Shown: positions 21,686 to 34,091, counted from the first letter of the stretch. The stretch is DNA of 64,000 bases from Nymphaea colorata (GCF_008831285.2 NC_045139.1:29737206-29801205); one strand, 5' to 3'. Notes: generated by a model not told the origin, from the sequence alone. Numbers and translations are program-made.

Positions 21686-23233
21686 GTGAGTTCTTTGTCT
21701 CTGTCTCTGTGTTTCACTCTTTTGCCGTTCTCTGATTCTGATGGTTTTCATTACTTCCCTTCCGTTCCTTCGTTGGTTTTTCATTGTTATATATCTTTCT
21801 TTTTGGGTGGGTATTACGGGGGTGTTTCATGAAGCTCCTATCTGGGGGTTTTCTCACGTCTTTTACTGTTAAACCCCATGTAGGCTTAGGGTTTTGGCTT
21901 CTTCATTTGTTTCGGGGGTTTTAAGACTTCTCGTGATTGTGATTCTTATGGCCCGGGACTCTTCATGTGCTCTTCTTTCTTTTATGTATTGAACAACTAT
22001 ATAGAGAATTTGTGTCAAATAAGGAGGTGTTGGCACAATGGATTTAATAGAGTTGGACCTTTCCATTAGCCTGGCTGCTTGTATTCCAAATGTCACATAC
22101 GACTTATCAGTTGTTGTCTTGTCTTTTTCTCTCAAGAATGACATTCCGGACAATTTTGAAGAATGGATTACTTTTAGGTGATTCGGTTCTTATAAACTTG
22201 AAGTCATTTAATGTAGATCATTACATAAAAATGTGAAGGGGATAAATTGTGTTGATATTGTCATTGCCTGTTCGCAGTGATTCAAGTTTGATACTTGTAT
22301 GCCCGTCTACTACTTGCTTTTCCTGGGAATGGATTTTTTTGGGGCTCATTTTCGCTTCTACACTTCTTTGTAAATTATGATAAAGGATATGAATTTGACA
22401 CTATTATAGACATAAGCATATGTCAGCTTGAGAGAGCCACTGAAAACGAAAGATATTGGAAGATGGGTTTTTGGAGGGCATTTCTTGTGCATCTTTAGGT
22501 TATAATGCATAAGGGTGGACATGCTTAAGAGAAATGTTGGTGATGAGTTCTTAGGGTTTGAAGATCTGCCAGTTGTTTCTTAGCTACGTCACTGGTACTA
22601 TGTTTTGACTCACATTCTGTATTCCCTTTCTAGAAGTTATGTTGAGTGCTTGCTTATGATGACTCCATCCTCCAATCTTCAGTCATAACCATGTGATGTA
22701 GTTTCTAGTATCTTGAAGCAAATAAATCATACAGGCTTTACAGAATTGGATTCTCTGAACTCTTTGCAAAGCCTCTTCCTTGATGATGCCCTTTTGGATG
22801 TGAAAGTAATGAAGCCTCATGCTCTTTAGTCGTTGAGGTTGCTTTGCCACTTCTAAAATTACCTGCAAAATGGGCTTATTGTGGATCCACTTGGAAAAGA
22901 TGTACACTTACCTATGGTTATATGCTTCTTGTTCATTAAAAAGTTAGGAACACTGGCTAAAGCAGCTGCCTAATTTCTGCTATGTATTTACAGGTAAGCG
23001 AGCATTGCCCTAAATAAAACTGCTTTTAGAGAATTTAAGCTTCTAGAATGTTTTATTTTTTGGATTTATAGATTGACTAGACGTGCCATTCTTGTCTCAT
23101 GTATGGACTACCATTTGTTTCATCATCATTAGCTGAGTTATATCTCTTCTTGTGGTTTCTTGTTGCATTGTGGTCACCGCAAGGATAAAATGATCCATAT
23201 GACTCGGTGCTTATTTATGTTTCCCACAGGTGC

Positions 23234-23248
23234 ATGCCCAAATTTTAA
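23234..23248 (+). promoter_or_regulatory. Four-codon upstream ORF in the Myb/SANT leader
   Basis: If the acceptor at 23229 is used, the leader contains ATGCCCAAATTTTAA, an out-of-frame minimal uORF ending 11 bases before the main ATG. Such short uORFs commonly lower initiation at the next start. Its effect here is inference. Confidence 0.35.
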
Positions 23249-23259
23249 GAAAGGAGACA

Positions 23260-26200
23260 ATGGAGAGCTCAGCTGTAGGTCGTAACAAGAAGAATATAAG
23301 TTGGACACCACTTATGGACCGTTACTTTATAAACCTCATGATAAAAGAAGTGCAAAGAGGTGCGAAGGTAGAAAATGCATTCGTCAAGAATGGTTGGAGC
23401 CGAATGGAGAGGTTGTTTCAACAAAAATTTGGGACTATCTACAACAAGGATTGCATGAGAAATCGTCTAAAAACTTTAAAGAAGCAATATAACATCATAA
23501 AATCCCTATGTGAACAAAGTTGGATTGTTTGGAACCATGAGTCTCAAATGATTATTGTAAATGATGAGGCTGCATGGGAGGCTTATATTAAGGTATATCA
23601 GTTATATCACACAAATTGCATGTAATCCCTTAGGGCACTATTTCTAGTGGCTGACATTAAAAGTTGCAGGATCATCCTGAAGCACAGAACTATAGACACA
23701 AGCAAATGGCATACTATGAAGATTTATGTGTTGCATTTTCACGTATCCCTGCTGATGGGAAAGTCAATAGTGTGGGAAATTCTTCTGGGGCTAAAACCAT
23801 CATGTGTGAGGAGGAGGCTCTTGAAGCTGCCACAGACCTACAATCTTCACCTGTATCTGATGCTCATGAATATTTGCTTGATGATGGACATGGTTCACAA
23901 TCATCAAAATCAGGTGCAGGCGCAGACACATCACTATCTCTCTCTCTCTCTCTCTCCCTCTGCCTCTCCCTCTCCCTCTCCCTCTCCACATATATGTGTG
24001 TGTGTCTTTTATTGTAAGTTTGAAGGTGTAATTGAAGCTAGTTCAATGAAATTTTAATTTGCATACATGTTTTGTCTTTTAACCTGGACCGGCAGACCTT
24101 AGGGCTAGAGAATTTTCTAACACATTTACAGCACTACATCTTGGGGTGCATTCCCCTTAATGTTCTTTTAACCTGGACCTTAGGGCTGGGGATTTTCAAA
24201 GACATCTACTGCACTACATCTTGGGGTGCATTCCCCTTAATGTGGAGCTAGTACTCCATAGTTTGTTTTTGTGCTCTCCATGGAAATGGCTAAGTTTCAA
24301 AGGTAAAAGCGAGTTTCTTGGAACATGTTAGTTAATATATCAGTAGCAATTACTCATAAATGATACACTTACCAAGTTATTACTGGAAAAACGGTTGTGA
24401 TATTGTGTCCTAAAAAATTAACTCATAAAGGATCATTATTTTATTTCTCTTCATTTATTTTGGCATTTAGGTGGAACTGATTCTTTTCCAATTAGTTACT
24501 GATAAAACAATCTTAAGGTTCTAGCCATTAGTACACCAAACATACTTTTGGTTTACTGCATCTTGTGCATCATTGTTGTTCTTACAGCTAGCCAGATGGC
24601 AGAGACTATGCCCCATGTTGCGGTATTAGGTGAATTTTGGCATACACTTCTCATCAAGGACATTTATAATTCATGGTAGAATACAGTTATTGATACTTTA
24701 TATGCTTCTTTCTATATATGAATGGAGGGCATTCACTGAAGATTGCCCTCTTTCACACTTCCTATTCCATATTTGCTTGTAAAGGTCTGGTGATGAAGCC
24801 TAAAAAGGATGTAAATCTTGAACAAAAGCCACTTTCTTGTATTACCTAGACAGACAGGAAAAGCGAAAGATGTATTATTCTTCCCCCGTTAAATGGCTGG
24901 ATATGGACCATTCAGGGTTGCAGCTATGTGTACTGCCTAGAGCCTTAGGCTATGTTATGTTGATAATATTTGACTGTTATGTCTAATCATCCTTTTATTT
25001 TTTCCTTTCTAGTTTTAAAATAACTTTACAATGTTGCAACAGTGAAACAAGAGAAGGCCATGAGAGTCGATAACTGCATTTACTGAAAGACCCTTGCATG
25101 CATGCATGCTCAGTACTTATTAAAGTGCCGTTATACTGCAAACCTTATATCCATCAGTTGTGTTGATCATCTATTTGTATGCCTCCACAATATTTGACTT
25201 CAATGAAATTTAGCTTTTACTGTATCAATGTTTCTCACAATATCAGCTATCAATTCTGTGATATCTTTTTGCATAAGTTTAAAGCAGTACGTTATTGGCA
25301 ATCGGTTGCTTATTCCTTTTGCTTGCAGATGCTGGTGTAAATGAGCTTCTTTTATAATGTAGTCCAGTTTTTTACTCACTGTCCAACAACAGCTCTTAAT
25401 TATTCTGATGTGAATGTGGCCAAGTGCCATCATCCCAATACAGATATTTTTGCGCCTTTGGCTTTGTTATGAGCAAGCATAAGTTTTGCAGGCAGCGAAG
25501 GAACAGAAAGCCCAGCCACAACCAGTCACGATCGAAAGAAAATGTACTGGACACCACTTATGGACCATTATTTTATAAGCCTCATGGTAGAAGAAGTCCG
25601 CAAGGGAACCAAGATTGACAACACATTCAACAAACATGGTTGGAACCGAATGGAGAGGGCATTTCAACAAAGATTTGGCACTCATTTTCACAGGGACTAC
25701 CTGAGAAATCGATTAAAAACTTTAAGAAAGCAATATAATGTCATAAAATCTGTGTGTGAATACAGAGGGTTTGGTTGGAATCGCGAGACGCAAATGATTA
25801 CAGCGACTGATGAGAGTTTGTGGGATGAATACACCAAGGTGCTATTTTCTCATATTCAATTTTCTTATTCCATGGATAAATAAGAATATAGGAGAATGGG
25901 ATTGTTAATATCTGACAGATTATGCATACAGGAGCATCCTGAAGCACGTCAATACAAAGATAAACCTCTTCCATTTTTTGAGGAGCTATGTGCTGTATTT
26001 TCTCGCACAGTTGCTGATGGAAGATATAGCATAGCAGGAGTTAGCTTTCGCAGTAAGGATGGCATCCCGTCGATGGATGGTATGGGAGCTTCGGTAGATC
26101 CCTTATCTTCACCTGTATCCACTGGCCATGAGCATGCGGCTAATGGCATGCACGACTCATCTGAATCAGGAGAGGATAAAGACATAAGAAGCAAGAGGCG

Positions 26201-26513
26201 GAAACGTCGTTCTGTGACACCACACAGTTTAGATCATTCTAGAAAATCCCAAATTGCTGGAGATGATGTGGTAAAAGCTCTTCGGCAGATGGCAGCTGCA
26301 GTTAATAGCTTAGCAAATGCTTTTAAAGAGGTCAAAAACTGTCAATTGGTAGAAAAGTATATGTCTGCTCTCAGTGAAATACCAGGCATGGATCCTGACC
26401 TTTTTTTAGCTGCTTGTGATCTCCTGGAGGAGGAAAAGAAAGCTAAAACCTTTTTGGCATTGAATGTGGAGCTAAGGAAGAGATGGTTGATGAAAAAACT
26501 TCGTCCGTTCTAA
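23260..26513 (+). CDS. Double Myb/SANT-like DNA-binding protein (four coding exons)
   Basis: Exons 23260-23592, 23670-23913, 25492-25838 and 25932-26513 join without frame breaks (phases 0, 1 and 0, all GT-AG) into 501 residues. Residues 15-120 and 212-320 are two copies of the plant Myb/SANT-like domain (Myb_DNA-bind_3 type, as in L10-interacting MYB and Harbinger-derived Myb-like proteins). Each begins WTPLMD and contains an NGWSRMER or HGWNRMER helix, a RNRLKTL(K/R)KQYN helix and a trailing D/EHPEA-YE/FEELC block. A KRRKRR nuclear signal lies at 396-401. The last 90 residues, with MSALSEIPGMDPDLFLAACDL, are helical and match the usual tail of this family. It is expected to bind DNA in the nucleus. 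The upstream codon GTG at 23230 is in frame, but ATG 23260 is the first in-frame ATG. Targets are unknown. The second intron (23914-25491) contains a CT microsatellite and a tandem duplication. Confidence 0.9.
23936..24010. repeat. CT-rich microsatellite with GT tail inside the Myb/SANT intron
   Basis: An imperfect CT/CCTCTC run of about 55 bases is followed by TATATGTGTGTGTGT. It begins about 20 bases after the donor site at 23914 and so looks like a pyrimidine tract close to the 5' splice site. Confidence 0.85.
24076..24243. repeat. Tandem duplication of about 89 bp in the Myb/SANT intron
   Basis: CTTTTAACCTGGACC at 24076 recurs at 24165. Both copies run through TTAGGGCT, GCACTACATCTTGGGGTGCA and TTCCCCTTAATG. 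The first copy carries nine extra bases (CGGCAGACC). The duplication is intronic, so it should not affect the protein. Confidence 0.85.
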
Positions 26514-29500
26514 TTACATTCTTGGTAGATATCTGCTGCCTCTCCACTCTCCCTTCTTTCAGACTACACATGTAATTCTAACATCTGTATCCTACAGCAG
26601 TCTTGGATTAATACGATCCACTTTTGCAGATGACGTGGGTGGTATTAATCCAAAAATGCATTGCTACATGTTGTAAAGGTGCAATTGTGTTCTTTCCATA
26701 TGTTTTTGAATATACTCTATTTACATGTTTTAGTCAGATGATGCAAGTACCTTGTGCTAGCTTGCTGATGTTTTGACTCAATTTGTAGATTAGGAGGTTG
26801 GTAGTTGTAGATTTGATCTGTTTCCCCTTAGCTATAAAAAAATGTCAAAACTTGATATTTCTTGTCGTGTACTGGTTTGTATCCTTCATATTGTGCAAAA
26901 ACGGCAAGTGGTGGTCTTGAAAGAAGCTGAAATTGTTGCTTCTGCAACATGTATAGTTTTGCGATGATGTTATGTAAAACTTGTATAATGAAATGTATAT
27001 CTAATATTGGTTTCTCTTCAATGCCAATTCGGAATGTTCATTGTAGAAATAACATGTGGGCTTGCAACATATATTATAATGTTGGCTTCTCGATAGAGAA
27101 TTTATTTTATGTTAATGACCCTTTCAGTAATACGATAAGGAACATGATATTCCTTTGTGCAACTTTCTAGGTGTCGTAATGGAGAGCCATTCCCAGGGTT
27201 GGAGACCTGGCTTTGCTGGTTTAAACTGTCACATCTCCGGTTGCTTATCCCATTGAACAGCTTAAAATTTCAGGATAAAAATCCATCGAATCTCAGGAAC
27301 TACCGGTCCATATTCCAGCTAGTGATGTCAAGATTTGAGGTTTGGGTTGGATATGCAGCTGAACTGTGAGCCTGATTAACTGGGGTTTGTAGATAAAGAT
27401 TATTCTGGTCTGACTGCTTGTTTTCAGTTATATGATCAGATCTGACAGGAAAAATTACCACTATGTGATCCGGCCGATTTGAGCCGTTTGTAGTTTGATC
27501 AGATTTGGTTTCAGGTGATAGTACCTTACATAAAGCTCAGTCATATACCTGTTTCCGTCCTTTACTCTAGCTGAATGTGTTCAAAGCTGAACATCGCCAC
27601 CAAAATCTTACTGATTTAAGACCTTTGAATACATATTGGCATATTCTTTTTAAAGCACTTTGTTTTTGTTGTAAAATTTTTAATAGCCAATTGTCTTTGC
27701 ATTATATCTTTGTATTGTTAGGTAGATTTATTGTAAATTCCAAATGTTTTTGAATATAGCTTGTGTTTTGGTGTTCTGCCTTTTGGTGATAAAAAATGAA
27801 TGTTTTCTTCTAGATTGATATAGATTATAGGTGATTGACAATTAACCTTAACATTGGCACCTTAAAGACATTTTCACTAGCTTTACCATGTTTAGCAGAT
27901 TGCGATGATTTATGCTACATGAGAATTACTTGTACAGCATTCTGTCTATCTGGCTTCTTTTTCTCATTTGGTTGTAAGAATCATCGTTTTCACGAGCGAA
28001 GCTAATGTCAAGGACCAACTTGAAATGGTTAATCACAAGGATGCTTTTCTTTTTCCCGGCAACCGAGAGATTCGTCTACTTTTTATCTCTGTGGCAAGGT
28101 GCTGAGACTATTCTAGTACGGAAATGTAAAAGACGCATCACTTTTTTGGCTAAATAACATAAAACTTTTGAGCTTTTTCATTCTGCTTGAATTCAGAAAC
28201 ACATCAAGTAAATAAGAGGCCAACTGAAAAACTTTGAAACTTGAACATAGTCTTGTAACTTTACCAGAATTTAGGTGTCTTTACTGTGAAGTTTCATGAC
28301 CTGATAATCTGATATAGACTCTTCTTCCCATTCTTTCCGTCTTTTGATGGAAAAGTGTTCCACACGGGCTTTTCGCTGTAACTCATATATCCAGGGGAAA
28401 CACTAGCCTCTTCATCTATTAATTATAAACCTTAAGTCCTTATCTATCTAGTCGAAACTTTTCACTTCGAATAATAACCATTGACTGTTTGTTTTGCAGC
28501 TACGAAAATTTTTGGATGTGGAGAAGTATTTTTACCATATATAACAAAGGCGAAGCTTCTGACAGATTTACTTCGTAACGCGCTTCTCATAAAATATGCA
28601 AAGCGAGAATTGTACAGCCTCTCAAGTAACCATATCAGCTTATTGATGAGACTTGGGCAGTTAGCAGGACAAGGTCATAAAAACGGAAAGTTTTTGATAT
28701 AAATGCATCGAAGGATCTATTTTTTCGTGTATGATATCAGCTTCTGAAAATGAAGACAAATCATGTTTTTCCTTTAAAGGAGTGCAGTATTCACATGCTC
28801 TCTCTCTCTCTCTCTCTCTTTGGACGACGACTGGAAGCCGAAGCTCCCCTCCGCCTTTCTCCACGTTCTAGGGTTATGTTGGGGCCTGGTGTAAATAGAG
28901 TTAGTGAACTTTGACCTTGGTGCCAAACTCTTATCTTATAAGGTCCAGAAGCGTAATGCCTAAGAGAAGAGAACTGATGATGTGGGCTCACAGCCAACAG
29001 CCCGACCTGCCAGCTATGATACACCTTTCACTCACGCATATGCACTAATAGTTTTCAAAAAGACCTTCACTTTTGGGCCTAGCTCTTCTCTCATTGAATT
29101 CTCACTGTTAATTACTATTCATTGTTAAGGAAAGAGATAAACACATAAGTTCCCGTGTCATATATATACATGTGCGTTTGTGTGTGTCTTGACTTCTAGT
29201 AATCCAAATGACCTTGACTTTATGTGCATGTGTGTGTGTAAGAGAGAGAGAGAGTTAATAATTCACGTTGATTTGTTTCTATTTACACCAATAAGCAAAT
29301 GGGTTTAGGAGTTCATGTTCATAAGCAGACCAATATAGTGAACATCCAAAATGACAGGTAGGAAATATTTTGTCCTGGGCCTCCCCTCCCAAATCCCAAA
29401 TGGCCTCTACGGCTCTACCTCTGTCACCTCCTTAGGGTGGTCCAAGGATTGAACTGTGTGTTGGCCCTAGCTAGTCTCTGCTGCCAGCATCGCCACCCAA

Positions 29501-30081
29501 GTTGGCCAGTCTCTGTTACGTGCTTGATCCTAAAAAAGGGAACACCAAGGACGTTAACATTTCAAAACCAAGGTGGTGGGTGTGTCTTGTTGAGTGTGAT
29601 AGTTCTTCCACTCAAACTTTCCTTCACTCTTCCCCCTTTTTCTTTTCATCTGACCCACCTTAGCCATCATCAAAAGATTAACCAAGTCTTAGATTTCACA
29701 CATGGATCATGAAGTCAGCCAGTCAAAGTACCTCTTTTGTTTTAATTCCTCCGATTATGATTACACCTTCGAGCTTTTCTGGACGTACACATCAAAACTT
29801 GTAACCCAACATTAATATACTTTTTTAAATAACATATCTAAAACATTTTCAGCAATTCTAAGGTTTCTGTTTCAATTTGTTGCATTTATAAAACACAAAA
29901 ACTGGTGAAGACCTGTTATGGGCTTGCCTTAAAGCCCCATCCCATGGCCTCCACCAAAGATCTTGCTGCTTAAAGTATAGAAGATGCCCTTTTGTAAGAT
30001 GCCTTAATGCATGTACCCATATCTCTTAACCCAGTTTTGTGTACAATGTGCCGTCCTAGAAACCAAGCAGAAATGATAAAC
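26514..30081. other. 3' flank of the Myb/SANT gene and intergenic DNA
   Basis: The first several hundred bases probably include the 3' untranslated region; several AATAA-like words occur and none can be singled out. A CT run lies at 28799-28820 and a GA run at 29240-29254. The open frames at 26949-29712 carry no recognisable domain. Confidence 0.5.
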
Positions 30082-30247
30082 CAGTAGCAGAGGCAAATGT
30101 GGGCATGTGTAGGCAATTGCCCACACAAGTCCACATAAATGTATTAGTACCTCATGGACATTTAGTTACTTGCATATTGGTTGCCCCTTAAAAGTTACAA
30201 TTGAAGTATTAGTGTATCTCAGCCCGAAGTTTCTGGCTCTGCCACTG
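30082..30247. mobile_element. CAGNGGC-family MITE, complete copy
   Basis: The left end CAGTAGCAGAGGCAAATG pairs with a right end ending TTTCTGGCTCTGCCACTG, whose reverse complement is CAGTGGCAGAGCCAGAAA. The 166-bp interior contains GTAGGCAATTGCCCACAC, as in the copies at 15640 and 42550. The flanking 8-mers TGATAAAC and TGGTGAAT agree at five of eight positions and differ only by transitions, consistent with an old hAT target duplication. Confidence 0.65.
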
Positions 30248-33096
30248 TGGTGAATGCCTCTTGATCGAACTGTTGGGGTAAACGAAGACACAATTAGAGG
30301 CAAAATCCTCCTTCTATTACTAGCAAATTGCCTCTCTTGGCAGGCCATCTACCTCCGCTTCTTCTGAGGGATGGGGTGAGCTAGGAACGAAGAATAGCGC
30401 AGTTAAAACACTAACATAAGTGCATTGTCAAGTTTATCAACCTCTATGGAACTTATTTAGTTCCTCTGCATAGTAAGTCAGTCAGGTGGAACAAAAGAGA
30501 AGAGAAGGTTGGAAGCAAGAATAACAGTCTATAGGGCTTGGTCTTCGTCTAGAACACATGCTCTAAAGACATTCTGTTCTTGTTTCAAGAAACATGTGTT
30601 GTTGATTGTGGATGTACTTTTTAATATAACAACTAAATGCTAGATATACCAAGTTAAAACACAAAAAAACATGTTCTACAAGTTATTCTTATCAAATTAA
30701 CACCCTCTACGGAGCTCTTTTGCAGGCCTGTGGAAGACAGATGATGCCTGCAGATAATATTAGCTGACCGGCAGACTCGCTTAATTCATTCTTGTCTTTC
30801 TTGTCGAGAAGGCAACGCTCCTTATTTGACTGAATTGAGTTGTTTGTTTGAAGTCATGAGTACTCTCTCAACTGTAAATTGTGTGCACTCCAAGATTGAT
30901 TCTCCTTCTTCCTCTTGAACGGCAAGCCCAACTCCTGTAGAAGATTTATGAATTAGAGATGAACAACGAGTATGGGGCCCTTGATGACCTCTTTCAACTT
31001 GTATATTAGGTTCAACTTCCCAGCTAGTTGGTACCAATTATAACTTTCATAATTAATGTACGCCATATTTGTAAGCTTAATCAACCAATTATGTAATGAA
31101 ATTCATATAAATATTCTGGTGATTGTAACACTAACGAGAAGTCATAGTCCAATGATGGAAAGGGAAAATAATATAACGAGGTCTCTGGAACCGGCATGGC
31201 TGTCTTTGATTTTAACAACTACTAGCTAGCTGGGAGATATTTTACGCATAACTACAACTATCATATGGCTTGTTTATGAAATAAATAGAAAATATACCAA
31301 CTTTCTTTTCATTAAAAGCTGGGTGTATAACCTTAAATGTCACACTCCAATTGTCCTTTCGTATACCAAACATAGATTGTCCACATCAATCTGAAAGGAA
31401 ACGTTGTATAATTATACATCATGATCCAACACAAACCTCTCTCTCTCTAGAACTCTCATTGCCCATTGATGGAGCCCCTTGCTTCATCATGGTTTTAGAG
31501 ATGAAAATATTTATACCCCAACAGTATGTCAAGATTGACATAGCCAGTTTGAGATGCTGATTCTTGTCAAATAATCACTGCTGAACGTGTGAACCAAGTA
31601 GGCATTTGTCATGATCCAGTAGACGGACTTCAAGTTCCAGGCTTAGCGTTTCAAACTTGGTCGGTTGCTTAGTCAAGATCCATTGGATGCAAATTTTGAA
31701 TGATAATGTGCACTGTATTGCTTATTTGACCCAAAAAGAAAAATTTGCATTAAATTAATTCGCTGATTTATTCTGGGCTTTTTCTAGTACCATTTAGCTT
31801 TCTCTTTCTAAGAACACAACAGCGCATGAAAAATAGCTGCTAATGCATTCTTATAATATATATATATATATATATATATGTTGCTTTTCATTAGTTGTGA
31901 CACTCCTGAGGATAGTGACATCTCAATGAAAATAAAGCGTGAGTACTATTTTGCTTTATTATATATTTGTTCATCATATATAATATTTGATGTATACATT
32001 GCAAAAAACGAAGCTTGATTCCAGTTCCGCCATGGATCCTCCTGTCATGGTGCTTCTAACCGCTTTGATCACATGATAAAGAAAGGCCTGATCCGCCTCT
32101 TCACCAACATTCTAGTGATTAATCAACCAACCAACCTGCTATAATTGAATTAAAGTTGGTTATTTTGGTTAATAGGAAGATATTGTTTCAATCCTTAGAT
32201 GGATACTTTTTAAAATTTCTAGAGAGAGAAAGCTCCTACAGCTAGCTTTGTGTACGTATCAACATCCGGCCTACTTTCTCAAGTGGGAAAAGAAAAGCTG
32301 ATCATTCCAGCAGATAGTTAATTATCTCAGCTTACAGGATCTTTTCTGCATTTCATATATAGTTACAGGGGAAGACATTTCTTTACGCTATGGGGGTTTT
32401 TTGCCTTGTGCAATCATAAAGCGCTTGGGCTGCCAGTGAGATATTATGAGTTCAAGTTGAAATCTAGGGTAATTTCAGTTCCAGAATTATCTCAAAATAT
32501 TGAAGCAGATCGAGAAGTTTCTCCTATTCTTTTACAAGATCAAATGCTGGATTGCAATAGAAGGACTAATTTTGTGGTTAGTTTCCTCTTCCAAAGCAGA
32601 AGCAGGAATGCTGAATTTAGGATGTTAGTCGGAACCCAAGTTTGATGAGTACTGTCAGCACAGGCAAATTGGGAAATTTCCTGAACTTTGGTAAGAGCCA
32701 AACGGAATCTCTGATGGTCATTTCCCCTCAAAGCCGGGGTCCCTGCTTGTCCCAGAGCTTGGAATGAGGACATGGTATTTGAATACCAGGGTTCAGGGAC
32801 GTCGATGTCCAACAATAAAAGAGATGGCTCCTCTTTTCGTTTTCCTTCGCATTTATTACGTATCCTCGAGTAGAAAAGGTGAATTCATCCATGTCACGAG
32901 AAATGCCATGCAACTTTATTTCTGAGAGAGAGAGAGAGAGAGAGAAAGAAATAGAGAGAGAGAGTGAGAGTGAGATGAACAGCGGCAAACTTAGCTTCCC
33001 CATGTTCATGTGGCTTTTGTTACAACGTGACAATGTCGCGAATATGGCAGGCATCTTGAATCAACTTGGACTCATACCATACCTTTCCATCATATA
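30248..33096. other. Intergenic DNA between the MITE and the PRE gene
   Basis: No gene is recognised. Notable are an AT run at 31855-31879 and a GA-rich patch at 32925-32973. The ATG frames at 32406-33097 overlap one another on both strands and have no domain. Confidence 0.5.
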
Positions 33097-33110
33097 ATAT
33101 ATATATATAT

Positions 33111-33156
<46 letters not shown>
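33097..33156. repeat. Compound (AT)n(GA)n microsatellite
   Basis: An AT run (about 33097-33112) changes directly into a GA run (33114-33156). It lies about 190 bases beyond the stop codon of the minus-strand PRE gene, possibly within or just past its 3' untranslated region. Confidence 0.9.
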
Positions 33157-33159
<3 letters not shown>

Positions 33160-33346
33160 TGTAACATTAGATGTAGTTCTACTGACTTTATTTTAACACA
33201 ATATCCTCATGAACATGGCAAGGCGGAGACTCTACAACCAAATTGAGCTCATGTAAACCCCATGGTCAGTCTATTGTCAACAAAAGAAGATGCAGAGCTA
33301 AAGATAGGGAGGGGTAGAGAGAAAGAGAGAGATTGGGAACAAGTCT

Positions 33347-34005
33347 CTACTGCAAAAGTAGGCTCCTGATGACGGCAGCTTGGGCACTGTCCGTAGAAGC
33401 CAACAGCTCGGAGAGCCTCTCGCTGAGGTCGTCCACCTCTCTGTGCAAGCTCCTGATGTAGTTGCACGTCTCCTGCAGCACCTTCGACGCCGATACCTGC
33501 ACCACCACCCACCACCCGTAAGCTGAAATTTTGTTCACAATGATCTCAATATCGAAATCCATTTCACTATCTTTTTGGGGACAATCGCAGAAAAATGCCC
33601 AACTCACGCCCAAAACTCATTGGCATAAAACCCCCAGATCTCTCTTTCACTGAGAACTTCACCCAACTTTGGCCTCAGTGGCAATGATCATGCACCCGTT
33701 GGCTTCCGAATTCATCAAGGGGAAGCCTTGAAGGTACAGGAGAAGCCATTGTTAACTAGCTAGGAAGGGATCCCGAATCTTACTTATCCTTCAAGGCCCT
33801 CCATGAAGATCGATCTCCTCAACAAAAAGAGGAAGAATGGAAAGAAAGAAAGAGAAGGAAAGAGTACCAATCAACCAACCTTGTCCGAGCTCCTGTTGCG
33901 AATCTCCGGCAGCAATGCCTGCAGCTTGGCTATGAGATCGTTGATCTGCTCGTCGGTGATCCTTGGAGCACTAGATTGCCGTGACCTTGATCTCCTGCTA
34001 GACAT
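33347..34005 (-). CDS. PRE: PRE/ILI-type atypical helix-loop-helix regulator
   Basis: Two exons, 34005-33880 and 33496-33347, are separated by a GT-AG intron of 383 bases and encode 91 residues, the normal family length. The protein starts [20 protein letters not shown]. Helix 1 (about 19-35) includes [14 protein letters not shown], followed by the loop RNRSSDK. Helix 2 (about 43-61) includes [18 protein letters not shown], followed by a leucine-rich heptad tail to the final SLLLQ. The basic region lacks the His-Glu-Arg DNA-contact residues, so it should not bind DNA itself. Family members (PRE1-6/BANQUO/KIDARI in Arabidopsis, ILI in rice) heterodimerise with and neutralise inhibitory HLH proteins such as IBH1, HFR1 and PAR1, promoting cell elongation downstream of gibberellin, brassinosteroid and light. 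The intron falls exactly between DK and VSASK. Which paralogue it is cannot be decided. Confidence 0.97.
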
Positions 34006-34091
34006 CTTCACTGGAGAGAGGAAGAGAGACAGAGACTCGGCTTAGTCTCTAACAGTAGCAGGCGTAAGTCAAGGCAAACAAGGGAGGGAGG

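Noticed and set aside
25542-25883. Second Myb/SANT region as a separate gene starting at ATG 25542
   Set aside because: Splicing from 23913 to 25492 keeps the frame open and phase consistent, and the first half alone lacks a stop before a plausible donor. One gene explains both halves better.
33249-33515. 88-codon minus-strand frame overlapping PRE exon 2
   Set aside because: It is a different frame of the same exon; the PRE frame has unmistakable family sequence.
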